Shown here piece after piece: positions 15,757-24,701 of a stretch of DNA of 55,401 nucleotides. This DNA is from Erysipelotrichaceae bacterium (GTDB lineage Bacteria > Bacillota_I > Bacilli_A > Erysipelotrichales > Erysipelotrichaceae), in the NCBI GenBank assembly GCA_024684175.1, contig JAIKXJ010000017.1:1-55401 (forward strand), given 5' to 3'. Every line of letters begins with the position of its first letter. Position 1 is the first letter of the stretch. The notes under the pieces were generated by a model, which searched no databases, was not told where the DNA came from, and saw only the letters and a list, made by a program, of their open reading frames with translations. Both the position numbers and the translations under genes were made by a program.

Positions 15757-17238
15757 TCAGTCTCTGCGGTAAAGGTCGCGGGTGTAGACTTTTTCCTGCA
15801 CGTCATCCAGACAGCTGTCGTAGCGGTTGGCGATGATCGCTTTGGACTTCTTTTTGAATCTGTTCAGATTGTTGACGACTTTGGAGCCGAAGAAGGTCTC
15901 TCCGTCTTTGAGCGTCGGTTCGTAGATGATGACTTTCGCGCCTTTGGCCTTGATACGTTTCATGACGCCCTGGATGGAGGATTGCCGGAAATTGTCGGAA
16001 TTGGATTTCATCGTCAGGCGGTAGACGCCGATGATGACTTCTTTTTCCTTGCCGGCATCGTATTGTGCGGAATTGCCGTAGGTCCCGGCAAGATCGAGGA
16101 CCCTGTCGGCGATGAAGTCTTTGCGGGTGCGGTTGGATTCCACGATGGCTTCGATGAGGTTTTCCGGCACATCTTCAAAATTGGCCAGAAGCTGTTTGGT
16201 GTCCTTCGGCAGACAGTAGCCGCCATAGCCGAAGGACGGGTTGTTGTAGTGCGTGCCGATGCGCGGATCCAGACAGACGCCGTCGATGATCGAACGGGTG
16301 TCGAGCCCCTTGGTCTCGGCGTAAGTGTCCAGTTCGTTGAAATAGGAGACGCGCAGTGCCAGATAGGTATTGGCGAACAGTTTCACCGCTTCGGCTTCCG
16401 TGATGCCCATGATGCGGGTCTCGATGTCGCTCTTGAGTGCTCCCTGCGACAGGAGAGTCACGAATCCTTCTGCCGCTTTCCTGTTATCTTCGTTTTCCGT
16501 ATCGGCACCGACGATGATGCGGGAAGGATAGAGGTTGTCATACAAGGCTTTGGATTCTCTTAAGAATTCCGGAGAAAACAAGATCCTGTCGCTGTTTTTG
16601 CGATTCCTGAGCTTCCGGGTGTAGCCGACCGGGACGGTGGACTTGATGATGATATAGGCATCGGGATTGCAGTCCAGGATCAGGTCGACGACCGTTTCTA
16701 CGGCGGAAGTATCGAAGTAGTTCTTCTGCGGATCGTAATTGGTCGGTGCGGCGACGATCACGTAATCGGCATCCTTGTAGGCGGACCGTGCGTCGAGCGT
16801 GGCAGTCAGATGAAGCTCTTTGTTTTTCAGATAGTCTTCCAGATAATCGTCCTGGATCGGCGATCTTCTCTGATTGATCAGGTCGACTTTTTCTTTGACG
16901 ATGTCGACGGCTTTGACTTCATTGTGCTGGGCAAGCAGTACGGCGATCGATAAGCCGACGTAGCCTGTTCCGGCGACAGCGATCTTTTTGGAAGCGGCCG
17001 TTTCTTTTGCGGGGACTTTTTCCTCCTGCCCGCCCAGGATCTCATCGAGGCGGATCTGCAAGGCGTCCATCAGGTCTTCCAGCTGTTCGATCGAAGGCAT
17101 GTAGATCCCGTTTTCGATCTTGGAGATCATGGCACGGTTGATGTGGGCGATCTCAGACAGTTCGCTTTGGGAAAGCGAGAGTTTCTCTCTTTTTGTTTTT
17201 ATAGTCTTGGACAGTAAGTCCTTATCGATTCTTTTCAT
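15757..17238 (-). CDS. UDP-glucose 6-dehydrogenase fused to an N-terminal XRE DNA-binding domain
   Basis: The 493-residue protein has a Cro/XRE helix-turn-helix at about 9-68 ([20 protein letters not shown]), a short linker, then a full short-form UDP-glucose dehydrogenase from about 84. The Rossmann motif GTGYVG is at 90-95. KSTVPVGYT and [19 protein letters not shown] follow, with the catalytic Cys342 in [10 protein letters not shown]. The enzyme oxidises UDP-glucose to UDP-glucuronate, which the divergent epimerase gene can use. The start at 17238 is chosen because aaggagg lies 9 bases upstream; the ATG 18 bases earlier has no such site. The XRE part probably binds the inverted repeats at 17259-17321 (inference). 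Confidence 0.92.
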   Translation of the reverse strand: MKRIDKDLLSKTIKTKREKLSLSQSELSEIAHINRAMISKIENGIYMPSIEQLEDLMDALQIRLDEILGGQEEKVPAKETAASKKIAVAGTGYVGLSIAVLLAQHNEVKAVDIVKEKVDLINQRRSPIQDDYLEDYLKNKELHLTATLDARSAYKDADYVIVAAPTNYDPQKNYFDTSAVETVVDLILDCNPDAYIIIKSTVPVGYTRKLRNRKNSDRILFSPEFLRESKALYDNLYPSRIIVGADTENEDNRKAAEGFVTLLSQGALKSDIETRIMGITEAEAVKLFANTYLALRVSYFNELDTYAETKGLDTRSIIDGVCLDPRIGTHYNNPSFGYGGYCLPKDTKQLLANFEDVPENLIEAIVESNRTRKDFIADRVLDLAGTYGNSAQYDAGKEKEVIIGVYRLTMKSNSDNFRQSSIQGVMKRIKAKGAKVIIYEPTLKDGETFFGSKVVNNLNRFKKKSKAIIANRYDSCLDDVQEKVYTRDLYRRD

Positions 17239-17257
17239 GAGGCGTTCCTCCTTCATT

Positions 17258-17286
17258 ATGTTATTAAAAATAACAATTTAATTCAA
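17258..17286 (-). promoter_or_regulatory. Promoter of the XRE-dehydrogenase gene with inverted repeat
   Basis: On the minus strand, -35 TTGAAT (17286-17281), a 17-base spacer and -10 TAACAT (17263-17258). An inverted repeat with arms TGTTATT (17259-17265) and AATAACA (17269-17275) covers the -10 and part of the spacer. Confidence 0.55.
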
Positions 17287-17298
17287 TATGAAAAAATT

Positions 17299-17339
17299 TT
17301 ATGTTATCAATTGTAACATAAGGTTTTCTGTTGTAAGAT
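17299..17339 (+). promoter_or_regulatory. Promoter of the epimerase gene with inverted repeat over its -35
   Basis: -35 TTGTAA (17311-17316), 17-base spacer, -10 TAAGAT (17334-17339). An inverted repeat with arms TTATGTTA (17299-17306) and TAACATAA (17314-17321), 7-base spacer, overlaps the -35. Its half-site TGTTA matches that of the repeat at 17259-17275, so one protein could bind both promoters. Confidence 0.6.
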
Positions 17340-17345
17340 AGAACT

Positions 17346-18356
17346 ATGCTGAACCAGAAAACGATACTCATCACCGGAAGCTGCGGCTTCATCGGTTCCA
17401 ACTTATGCAAGAGGCTCTTGAACGATGTCAAGGATGTTCACATCATCGGCGTTGACAACATGAACGACTATTATGAAGTCTCATTGAAGGAATACCGCCT
17501 GCAGCAGATCGAAGCTGTCGGAGGGGATTTTAGCTTCATCAAAGGCGACATTTCCGACCGGGACTTTGTCGAGCGTCTCTTTGAAGATCACAAGATCGAC
17601 CTGGCGGTCAACCTGGCGGCACAGGCCGGTGTCCGTTATTCGATCGATCATCCGGATACCTACATCGAGTCCAACATCATCGGTTTCTACAACCTGCTGG
17701 AGACATTGCGTAAGCATCCGGTCGAACACCTGGTCTATGCGTCGAGTTCTTCGGTCTATGGCGGCAACAAGAAAGTCCCGTTCTCGACCGATGACAAGGT
17801 CGATCACCCGGTGTCTCTGTATGCGGCGACCAAGAAGACCAATGAGCTGATGGCTTATACTTATACCCATCTTTACGGCATCAAGTCGACGGGCTTACGT
17901 TTCTTCACGGTCTACGGTCCGGCAGGCCGTCCGGATATGGCTTACTTCTCGTTTACGAAAAAGCTGCTGAACAATGAGAAGATCAGGATCTTCAACTACG
18001 GAAAATGCGAACGCGATTTCACGTATGTCGATGATATCGTCGAGGGCATCGTCCGCATCCTGGATAAGGGCCCGAAACAAGACTACAACCTCTACAATAT
18101 CGGCAACCATCATCCGGAGAACCTCATGGACTTCGTCTACACCTTGGGCGACTGTTTAAAAGAAAACGGTCTGCTGGAAAAGGATTTCGATCTGGATGCC
18201 CATATGGAGCTTGTAGAGATGCAGCCGGGGGATGTGCCGGTGACCTATGCCGATACATTGCCGCTCAGAGAGGATTATGGTTTTCAGCCTTCCACTTCCT
18301 TGAGGCAGGGGCTGTCAAGATTCGCCGAATGGTATAAGGGATACTACAAAAAATAG
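17346..18356 (+). CDS. UDP-glucuronate 4-epimerase (extended short-chain dehydrogenase)
   Basis: The 336-residue cytoplasmic NAD-dependent enzyme starts ILITGSCGFIGSNL (Rossmann glycine motif), carries LAAQAGVRYSIDHPDTYIES, and has the catalytic SSSSVYGGN plus YAATKK triad. The AGVRYS segment and overall pattern match UDP-glucuronate/UDP-galacturonate epimerases of capsule loci better than plain GalE. It would convert UDP-glucuronate, made by the divergent dehydrogenase, to UDP-galacturonate for surface polysaccharide. The -10 ends 6 bases before the ATG with no ribosome site, so the mRNA is probably leaderless. Its stop lies in the terminator stem. Confidence 0.88.
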   Translation: MLNQKTILITGSCGFIGSNLCKRLLNDVKDVHIIGVDNMNDYYEVSLKEYRLQQIEAVGGDFSFIKGDISDRDFVERLFEDHKIDLAVNLAAQAGVRYSIDHPDTYIESNIIGFYNLLETLRKHPVEHLVYASSSSVYGGNKKVPFSTDDKVDHPVSLYAATKKTNELMAYTYTHLYGIKSTGLRFFTVYGPAGRPDMAYFSFTKKLLNNEKIRIFNYGKCERDFTYVDDIVEGIVRILDKGPKQDYNLYNIGNHHPENLMDFVYTLGDCLKENGLLEKDFDLDAHMELVEMQPGDVPVTYADTLPLREDYGFQPSTSLRQGLSRFAEWYKGYYKK

Positions 18357-18368
18357 TATCCCTTTTTT
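18338..18368 (+). terminator. Terminator of the epimerase gene
   Basis: Arms gggatacta (18338-18346) and tagtatccc (18354-18362), loop caaaaaa, six T. The right arm starts with the stop codon. The T-run ends one base before the next gene's TATAAT. Confidence 0.85.
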
Positions 18369-18369
18369 G

Positions 18370-18375
18370 TATAAT
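18370..18375 (+). promoter_or_regulatory. -10 box of the SNF2 helicase gene
   Basis: TATAAT directly after the terminator T-run. The predicted start of transcription falls at about 18382-18383, on or next to the chosen ATG. Confidence 0.55.
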
Positions 18376-18382
18376 GTTGATG

Positions 18383-21300
18383 ATGAAAAAGATTCAGCCA
18401 TGGCAGAACAGGTTCTATTCCCGGATCCTGGAACGGGGACGGAACTATTACCGGGAGGGCAGGGTCTCTTCTTTGAAAGAGGAGGACGGGCTCATTTCGG
18501 CAAGAGTTTCGGGTGTCTACAGCGTGAAGATCCGCATCGATGAAGACGGAAGGGTCATGCGCATGAGCTGTGACTGTCCTTATGCCGCGGAAGGAAGGAA
18601 CTGCAAACATGAAGCAGCCGTCCTTTTTGCCTGTGAAAAAAAGTCCGGACAAGAAGAAGAGAAAAAGATCCCTGTGGTCAGAAAGGTCCGTCCCTTTGCA
18701 GACGCCTACAAAGAAAAGCAATATTTCTACGATCTGCACAGGCTCACGGCAGACTATGAGATCACGGCTGAAAAATATGAGCGGGCGATGGAGCTCATCG
18801 AAGAGGGAAAAGCACAGCTGATCGATATGGGAACAGGCTACCTGGAGGCAGGAAGCGAACAGATCCTTTATGCCGTGGTGCATATCGAAGAAAGATACAG
18901 GACCATCGAGGCTTATGCCTATCTGTCCCATGACGAATTGGTCAGGATCGCCTGCGATTCTTCTTCCTGTGACCGTTTCAGCGGAAACTCCTGGTACTAC
19001 GCCTTCAGAAACAAGGCAGAGAAGAAGCTTTGCGAACATGAGATCGCCGTTTTGATCTTTCTGGATGAGTATATCCGCAAGTTCGATCCGGGCGATCATA
19101 CCGACCGTGATGCGATGGTCTTTCTGGAGAATTTCACTTCTGATCCGATCAGGCAAGACAGTGAGGAGACCGTACGCAGCACAAACGTCTGCCTCGTTCC
19201 GAAACTGGAATATGACGGCGACGGCATCCTGAAGCTCGGTTTCCGCCTGGGGAATGAGAAGCTTTATATCGCCAAGGATCTCGAAGCCCTGGCCGATGCC
19301 TACCGTCAGCAGAAGGTCTATGAGCTCTCGGCAAAGGCGAGACTGGATTTCGGCCGTTTCGATTTCAGGGAAGAAGACAGAAAATATTATGATTTCATCG
19401 AGAAGGCGGTCTTCGATGAGAAGACCAGAGAAGAGATCCGCGGTCTGGATTATAATGCCGGAAAAGATGCGAGATTCTTTTCGGTGGGAAAAGATATCCT
19501 TTTATACGGCCAAAGGCTCGATGAGTTCTATGAGTTATGCAATGACAAGAGGATCGAGTTCAATGACAAGTCGGCTTCCGGAAAAGGAAGAGGCGAGATC
19601 GTTCTGGCTCAAGGGACACCGAAGACTTCGCTCACCGTTTCCGAAAAGAATTCTTCAGACGGTTTCATCGGGGTCAATGTCAGCGGGCAGCTGCCGGAAC
19701 TGATCGCCGGTTCTTCTTACGGTTATTTTCTGAAAGACGGCGTCCTTTACCGGGCCGACAGTGATTATATGAGTCTGATTCGTTCTTTGCAGAGAAGTCT
19801 TCACTCCGATACGGTCGATCTGACCATCGGCAAGAAGCAGCTGGGACGTTTCTATCATCACGTCCTGCCCAGACTCAAGCAGCAGTTCGAAGTCTTTGAG
19901 AACAACAAGGAATTATACGAGCGCTACATTCCGCCGAGACCTTCCTTCGATTTTTATTTCGATGTGAATGAAGGATCCATCTTTTGCATGGCGAAAGTCT
20001 CCTACGCGGACAAGGAATATGACCTGTTTGCCGATGATCACGATGCGCAGGCGGACATGATCATGGAGAAAGAGGCGATGAAGATCCTGCATCAGGTCTT
20101 CCATGACCGCAACGAGAAGATGGAGTTTTTCGTGGAAGGCGGTGACGACATCATCTTCGAGATCCTGGAAGATCTCATACCGCAGTTATTGAAGATCGGC
20201 GATGTCCATACGACATCTTCGTTCGACCGTCTGAAAGTGAAGCGGCGTACGAACTTGAACGTCGGCGTCCGGGTAGACAACGGACTTCTGGATCTGGACA
20301 TCGATTCGCAAGATATCTCCACGGAGGAACTGGCGGCAGTCGTGAACAGCTACCGGCTCAGAAAAAAATATCATAAGCTGAAAAACGGCGATCTGGTCAG
20401 GACCGATGACGAGAACATCGAGACGCTTTCGGAGCTTCTTTCTTCGATGAACATCTCCCTGAAGGATTTCGTCAAAGGGAAGATGCATCTGCCGGTCTAC
20501 CGGGCTTTATATCTGGACAAGATCCTGGAGGCCAACGAGGGTATTTCCGATGACCGGGATGTGTATTTCCGCAAGCTGATCAAGGATTTCAAGACGATCA
20601 AGGAATCCGACCACCGGGTGCCGGAACATCTTGAAACGGTCATGCGCGGCTACCAGAAGGCGGGCTACCGCTGGCTGAAGACGCTGTCGCATTTCGGTTT
20701 CGGCGGCATATTGGCCGATGAGATGGGCTTGGGCAAGACCTTGCAGATGCTGGCGCTGCTGAGTGACAACAAGAACAACGGCGGAAAGACCTCCCTGATC
20801 GTCTGTCCGGCTTCTTTGGTCTACAACTGGCTCTCGGAGATCCGGCGCTTCACGCCGGAGCTGAAAGCCGCAGCCGTTGCCGGGTCCCAGGCGGAGCGGG
20901 TAGAGATCATTGCGGATCATGAAGCTTACGATATCCTGGTGACCTCCTACGACCTGCTCAAGCGGGATATCGCTTCATATGAGGATATGATCTTTGACTA
21001 TGAGATCCTCGATGAGGCGCAATACATCAAGACGTATACGACAGCCAATGCCCGATCGTGCAAGGCGATACAGGCAAAAGGTCATTTCGCTCTGACGGGA
21101 ACGCCGATCGAAAACAATCTTGCGGAGCTCTGGTCGATCTTCGATTTTCTGATGCCGGGCTTTTTGTACGGCTATGAAGCGTTCCGCGAGCGTTTTGAGG
21201 CAAGGATCGCCAGGGAAGGCGATGAGGAAGCCTCAAAACGTTTGAAGGATATGATCGCGCCGTTCATCCTGCGCCGGAAGAAGGCGGACGTTCTTGCCGA

Positions 21301-22021
21301 TCTGCCGGATAAGATCGAAGAGATCATCAGGGTGCGTTTCGACGAAAAACAGAGAAAGCTCTATGATTCGCAAGTCCTCAAAGTCTCCAAGATCGTCGGC
21401 AGCGATGAGGTCTCTTATGAGCACAACAAGATCGCCGTCCTGGCGGAGCTGATGAAACTGAGGCAGGTGTGCTGCGAACCCGGCCTGATCTATGAGGATT
21501 TTGACGGGGAAAGCGCCAAGCGGCAGGCATGTCTGGAACTGATCAAAAGCGCGATCCTGGAAGGACACAAGATCCTGCTGTTCTCCCAGTTCACTTCGAT
21601 GCTGGAGATCATCGGAAAGCAACTGAAGAAGGAAGAGATCCCTTACTATACGATCACCGGCGCGACGAAGAAGGAAGAGCGTCTGAAGCTCGTGGAAGCA
21701 TTCAACGAAGATGAGGTGCCGCTGTTTCTGATCTCGCTGAAAGCGGGCGGCACGGGTCTCAATCTGACGGGGGCGGACATCGTCATCCACTACGATCCGT
21801 GGTGGAACCTGGCAGCGCAGAACCAGGCGACCGACCGGGCTCACCGCATCGGTCAGAAGCGGGTCGTCACGGTCTACAAGATCATCGCGGAGGATTCGAT
21901 CGAAGAGAAGATCATCGATATGCAGGAAAGAAAAGCCAGACTTGCGGATGACATCCTGGACAACGAGACCGTATCGCTGTTCACTTTGAGTAAGGAAGAG
22001 CTCCTGCAGTTACTGAACTGA
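18383..22021 (+). CDS. SNF2-family helicase with N-terminal SWIM zinc finger
   Basis: The protein is about 1212 residues and cytoplasmic. A SWIM finger (CDC then CKH, about 62-80) lies near the start. A long middle region (about 150-730) without clear motifs follows, then a SNF2 ATPase from about 750: GGILADEMGLGKT (about 773), the DEAQ Walker B, LTGTPIENNLAELW, and the helicase C part ending ATDRAHRIGQKR. Such proteins move on double-stranded DNA and remodel bound proteins; the cellular role is unknown. Of the ATGs at 18374, 18380 and 18383 the last is chosen because the -10 at 18370-18375 places the transcript start there. No ribosome site is visible. Confidence 0.92.
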   Translation: MKKIQPWQNRFYSRILERGRNYYREGRVSSLKEEDGLISARVSGVYSVKIRIDEDGRVMRMSCDCPYAAEGRNCKHEAAVLFACEKKSGQEEEKKIPVVRKVRPFADAYKEKQYFYDLHRLTADYEITAEKYERAMELIEEGKAQLIDMGTGYLEAGSEQILYAVVHIEERYRTIEAYAYLSHDELVRIACDSSSCDRFSGNSWYYAFRNKAEKKLCEHEIAVLIFLDEYIRKFDPGDHTDRDAMVFLENFTSDPIRQDSEETVRSTNVCLVPKLEYDGDGILKLGFRLGNEKLYIAKDLEALADAYRQQKVYELSAKARLDFGRFDFREEDRKYYDFIEKAVFDEKTREEIRGLDYNAGKDARFFSVGKDILLYGQRLDEFYELCNDKRIEFNDKSASGKGRGEIVLAQGTPKTSLTVSEKNSSDGFIGVNVSGQLPELIAGSSYGYFLKDGVLYRADSDYMSLIRSLQRSLHSDTVDLTIGKKQLGRFYHHVLPRLKQQFEVFENNKELYERYIPPRPSFDFYFDVNEGSIFCMAKVSYADKEYDLFADDHDAQADMIMEKEAMKILHQVFHDRNEKMEFFVEGGDDIIFEILEDLIPQLLKIGDVHTTSSFDRLKVKRRTNLNVGVRVDNGLLDLDIDSQDISTEELAAVVNSYRLRKKYHKLKNGDLVRTDDENIETLSELLSSMNISLKDFVKGKMHLPVYRALYLDKILEANEGISDDRDVYFRKLIKDFKTIKESDHRVPEHLETVMRGYQKAGYRWLKTLSHFGFGGILADEMGLGKTLQMLALLSDNKNNGGKTSLIVCPASLVYNWLSEIRRFTPELKAAAVAGSQAERVEIIADHEAYDILVTSYDLLKRDIASYEDMIFDYEILDEAQYIKTYTTANARSCKAIQAKGHFALTGTPIENNLAELWSIFDFLMPGFLYGYEAFRERFEARIAREGDEEASKRLKDMIAPFILRRKKADVLADLPDKIEEIIRVRFDEKQRKLYDSQVLKVSKIVGSDEVSYEHNKIAVLAELMKLRQVCCEPGLIYEDFDGESAKRQACLELIKSAILEGHKILLFSQFTSMLEIIGKQLKKEEIPYYTITGATKKEERLKLVEAFNEDEVPLFLISLKAGGTGLNLTGADIVIHYDPWWNLAAQNQATDRAHRIGQKRVVTVYKIIAEDSIEEKIIDMQERKARLADDILDNETVSLFTLSKEELLQLLN

Positions 22022-22045
22022 GAGAAAAATGATACTTTTACTGGA

Positions 22046-22075
22046 TTGAGATCAAAAGAGAAGTTATCATATAGA
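22046..22075 (+). promoter_or_regulatory. Promoter of gpmI
   Basis: -35 TTGAGA (22046-22051), 18-base spacer, -10 TATAGA (22070-22075). The leader to the ATG at 22113 holds an aggaga ribosome site. Confidence 0.5.
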
Positions 22076-22112
22076 TGACCCTCGAGGACAAAAGAATAGG
22101 AGAATAATCATT

Positions 22113-23699
22113 ATGAACAAACCGGTGGTATTAGTGGTGATGGACGGTGTCGGCTGGACCAGCAAGGACAACGGAAATGCCGTTCTTCATGCTTACAAGC
22201 CTCAGCTCGATGAACTGATGGGCAAATGGCCTCATACGACGATCAAGGCAAGCGGTACGGCAGTCGGACTTCCTTCCGATTCCGATATGGGCAACTCGGA
22301 AGTCGGCCATAACGCTTTAGGCTGCGGCCAGATCTATTCACAAGGCGCAAAGCTGGTCAACGAATCGATCGAGAGCGGCAAGATCTATGAATCCGATGCC
22401 TGGAAGGATGCGACCGCTTTTGCGAAAGAACATGACGGAAAGATGCATTTCATCGGCTTACTGTCCGACGGTAATGTCCATTCCAATATCTCGCATCTGA
22501 TCGCGATGCTGAAACAGTGCAAGAAACAGGGGACCAAAGAGGTCCGTGTCCACATCCTTCTTGACGGAAGAGATGTTCCGGAAACTTCCGGTCTGCTGTA
22601 CGTCGATCAGCTCGAAAACGTGCTCAATGAACTGAATGACTCGGATTTCCATGCCTGCATCGCTTCCGGCGGCGGCAGGATGTCGATCACGATGGACCGC
22701 TATGAAGCAGACTGGTCCATGGTCGAACGAGGCTGGCACATCCATGTCATGGGTGACGGAAGATGTTTCGCAAGCGCCAAGGAAGCGATCGAAACTCTGC
22801 GCAATGAGGGCGGTTATACCGACCAGTACTTGCCGGGCTTCGTCGTTGCCAAAGACGGTCAGCCGGTCGGTACGATCGACGACGGTGATGCGGTGATCCT
22901 CTACAACTTCCGCGGTGACCGTGCCGTTGAGCTTTCCAAGGCTTTCGATTATATGAACAAAGGCTTCAACAGCTTTGAGATGCCGAAGAAGCCGAACGTC
23001 TACTATGCAGGTATGCTGCAGTATGACGGCGACTTAAAACTTCCCGATCACTTCTTAGTCGAACCGCCGCACATCGAACATACGATGTCCGAGTTCCTGG
23101 TCGAAAAGGGTGTCCGTTCTTATGCATGTTCCGAGACACAGAAATTCGGTCATGTGACTTATTTCTGGAACGGCAACCGTTCCGAGAAGTTCTCCGATGA
23201 ACTCGAGACCTGGGAAGAGATCCCGTCCGATGTCATCGCATTCGATCTCAAACCTTGGATGAAGGCGACCGAGATCACCGATCATATGGTCGAAGCGATC
23301 GAATCCGGAAAGTATCAGTTCTTAAGATGCAACTACCCGAACGGCGACATGGTCGGTCATACCGGCAACTATGAGGCGACGCTGATCGGTGTCGAATCCG
23401 TCGACCTGATGCTGAAGAGGATCATGGATGCCTGCAAGAAGATGGATTATACCCTGATCGTCACGGCAGACCACGGCAATTCCGATGAGATGTATGACAA
23501 GGGCACCAATCCGGACGGCACGCCGAAGGCCAAGACGTCTCACTCCTTAGCCGTCGTTCCGTTTGCGGTCTACAACGGTCCGGAAGGAACGCAGGTCAAG
23601 GAAGAAGGCGACTTCGGTCTGGCCAACGTTGCGGCGACCGTCGTCAAGCTCTTAGGCTTCGAAGCACCTGAACAGTGGCTCGAAAGCATCATCAAGTAA
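22113..23699 (+). CDS. gpmI: 2,3-bisphosphoglycerate-independent phosphoglycerate mutase
   Basis: The 528-residue manganese enzyme of lower glycolysis swaps 3- and 2-phosphoglycerate. VVLVVMDGVGW holds the first metal ligand, SDSDMGNSEVGHNALG the nucleophile Ser62. LLDGRDVPETSG, YNFRGDRA and VTADHGNSDEM (late metal ligands) complete the active site. Length is slightly above the common 510. A promoter at 22046-22075 and a terminator at 23712-23732 make it a single-gene unit. Confidence 0.96.
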   Translation: MNKPVVLVVMDGVGWTSKDNGNAVLHAYKPQLDELMGKWPHTTIKASGTAVGLPSDSDMGNSEVGHNALGCGQIYSQGAKLVNESIESGKIYESDAWKDATAFAKEHDGKMHFIGLLSDGNVHSNISHLIAMLKQCKKQGTKEVRVHILLDGRDVPETSGLLYVDQLENVLNELNDSDFHACIASGGGRMSITMDRYEADWSMVERGWHIHVMGDGRCFASAKEAIETLRNEGGYTDQYLPGFVVAKDGQPVGTIDDGDAVILYNFRGDRAVELSKAFDYMNKGFNSFEMPKKPNVYYAGMLQYDGDLKLPDHFLVEPPHIEHTMSEFLVEKGVRSYACSETQKFGHVTYFWNGNRSEKFSDELETWEEIPSDVIAFDLKPWMKATEITDHMVEAIESGKYQFLRCNYPNGDMVGHTGNYEATLIGVESVDLMLKRIMDACKKMDYTLIVTADHGNSDEMYDKGTNPDGTPKAKTSHSLAVVPFAVYNGPEGTQVKEEGDFGLANVAATVVKLLGFEAPEQWLESIIK

Positions 23700-23711
23700 A
23701 CTTAAGGAAAC

Positions 23712-23732
23712 AAGCAGGGCGACCTGCTTTTT
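23712..23732 (+). terminator. Terminator of gpmI
   Basis: Arms aagcagg (23712-23718) and cctgctt (23723-23729), loop gcga, T-run to 23732. Confidence 0.8.
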
Positions 23733-23808
23733 CTGTGCTTCAAGAAAGACGGGACGATGTTGTAGAATAAAAATGTAAGAAAACACGGAGGTACAGGAAG
23801 TTCTTAGC

Positions 23809-24146
23809 ATTGAAAAACTGAAAGAATACGGCGCTGATGTCAAAACAGGTCTCAACCTGTGTATGAATATGGAAGATTTCTACTTGCGCATGGTATCGAT
23901 GGTCGTCAAGGAACAATCCTTCTCCGACCTGGAAAAGGCGATCGGCGATAACGGTCTGGAAGCCGCTTTCCGGGCTGCCCACGCCTTGAAGGGCGTGACG
24001 GGAAACCTCTCCCTGACCCCTTTATATAACAAGGTAGCGGAAATCACTGAGCTGCTCAGGGCGCCCACACGCCGATGGATTACAGCGAGATGCTGGAGGG
24101 CATCCTGAACGAGAAGAAGACATTGGAGTCGATGATCAATGATTAA
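23809..24146 (+). pseudogene. HPt (histidine phosphotransfer) domain gene, start lost and frameshifted
   Basis: The reading frame encodes a typical stand-alone HPt domain: EKLKEYGADVKTGLNLC, then DFYLRMV, and AAHALKGVTGNLSLTPLY with the phosphorylatable His. Two faults are visible. No ATG, GTG or TTG lies at the expected start; the nearest in-frame triplet after the aggaag site is ATT at 23809, and the first ATG is at 23863, inside the domain. The frame also breaks after LLRA near 24064 (gcgccc), where the continuation MDYSEMLEGILNEKKTLES is found in the -1 frame up to the taa at 24144-24146. One lost base in the C-run would explain it. Decay or a sequencing error are both possible. Confidence 0.75.
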
Positions 24147-24147
24147 A

Positions 24148-24179
24148 AAAACGAAGAGTGAGCGATCACTCTTCGTTTT
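24148..24179. terminator. Bidirectional terminator between HPt and barstar genes
   Basis: Fourteen-pair perfect stem 24148-24161 with 24166-24179, loop gcga, ending in A and T runs. The barstar stop codon (24166-24168) is in the stem. Confidence 0.85.
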
Positions 24180-24699
24180 CTTCTTCCTCTTCTTCGTATT
24201 CGTAGCGGATCTTGATATTGCCGTATTCATCGGCGACTTCATCGAAGACATCGAGGATCTTCAATGAGAACTTCTTTAAGTCATCGGAGTTCATCACGAT
24301 GATCTCGGTATCCTCCAGATCGCACAGGCAGTCGTATAAGGCATCGAGGTTTTCGCCGTAATGGTCAGGGAAATCGAACAGTTCTTTCAGATATTCGTGT
24401 CCCCGGCGGTTGAGTTCGCTGACGTCCATGACGATCTTTTTTCTTTTTTCCTCTTCGCAGAAGCCCAAGGACAGATTGCCGTAGTCTTCATTGACATCGT
24501 TGAACAGGCGGATGAGCGAGGCGGAAAGATCGTTCATCTCTCCGTAATGTTTCAATAAGACCTCAGTGTCATCGAGGTATGACAGATAGGCATAGAAGGA
24601 ATCGTAGTCATCTCCTTCGAATGCGGGATCTTTGAAGATCTCGCGCAGATACTGAAATCCTTCTTCGTTGAGCTTTTGAATGTCCAGAATGATCTTCAT
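24166..24699 (-). CDS. Tandem barstar-like RNase inhibitor (two domains, first degenerate)
   Basis: The 177-residue acidic cytoplasmic protein consists of two copies of one fold (about 1-80 and 88-165), each starting with a KI(I/V)xD(I/V) strand. The second copy has the barstar binding helix HYGENLDALYDCL, with the Asp pair that contacts barnase (barstar Asp35 and Asp39) and Tyr for Trp38. The first copy reads FEGDDYDSFYAYL: the Asp39 position is Ala and the Asn33 position is Asp. It should block the RNase encoded just upstream. The ATG at 24699 is preferred; TTG at 24705 is an alternative that would overlap the RNase stop. The glutamate-rich tail is partly encoded by terminator sequence. Confidence 0.85.
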   Translation of the reverse strand: MKIILDIQKLNEEGFQYLREIFKDPAFEGDDYDSFYAYLSYLDDTEVLLKHYGEMNDLSASLIRLFNDVNEDYGNLSLGFCEEEKRKKIVMDVSELNRRGHEYLKELFDFPDHYGENLDALYDCLCDLEDTEIIVMNSDDLKKFSLKILDVFDEVADEYGNIKIRYEYEEEEEENEE

Positions 24700-24701
24700 T
24701 T

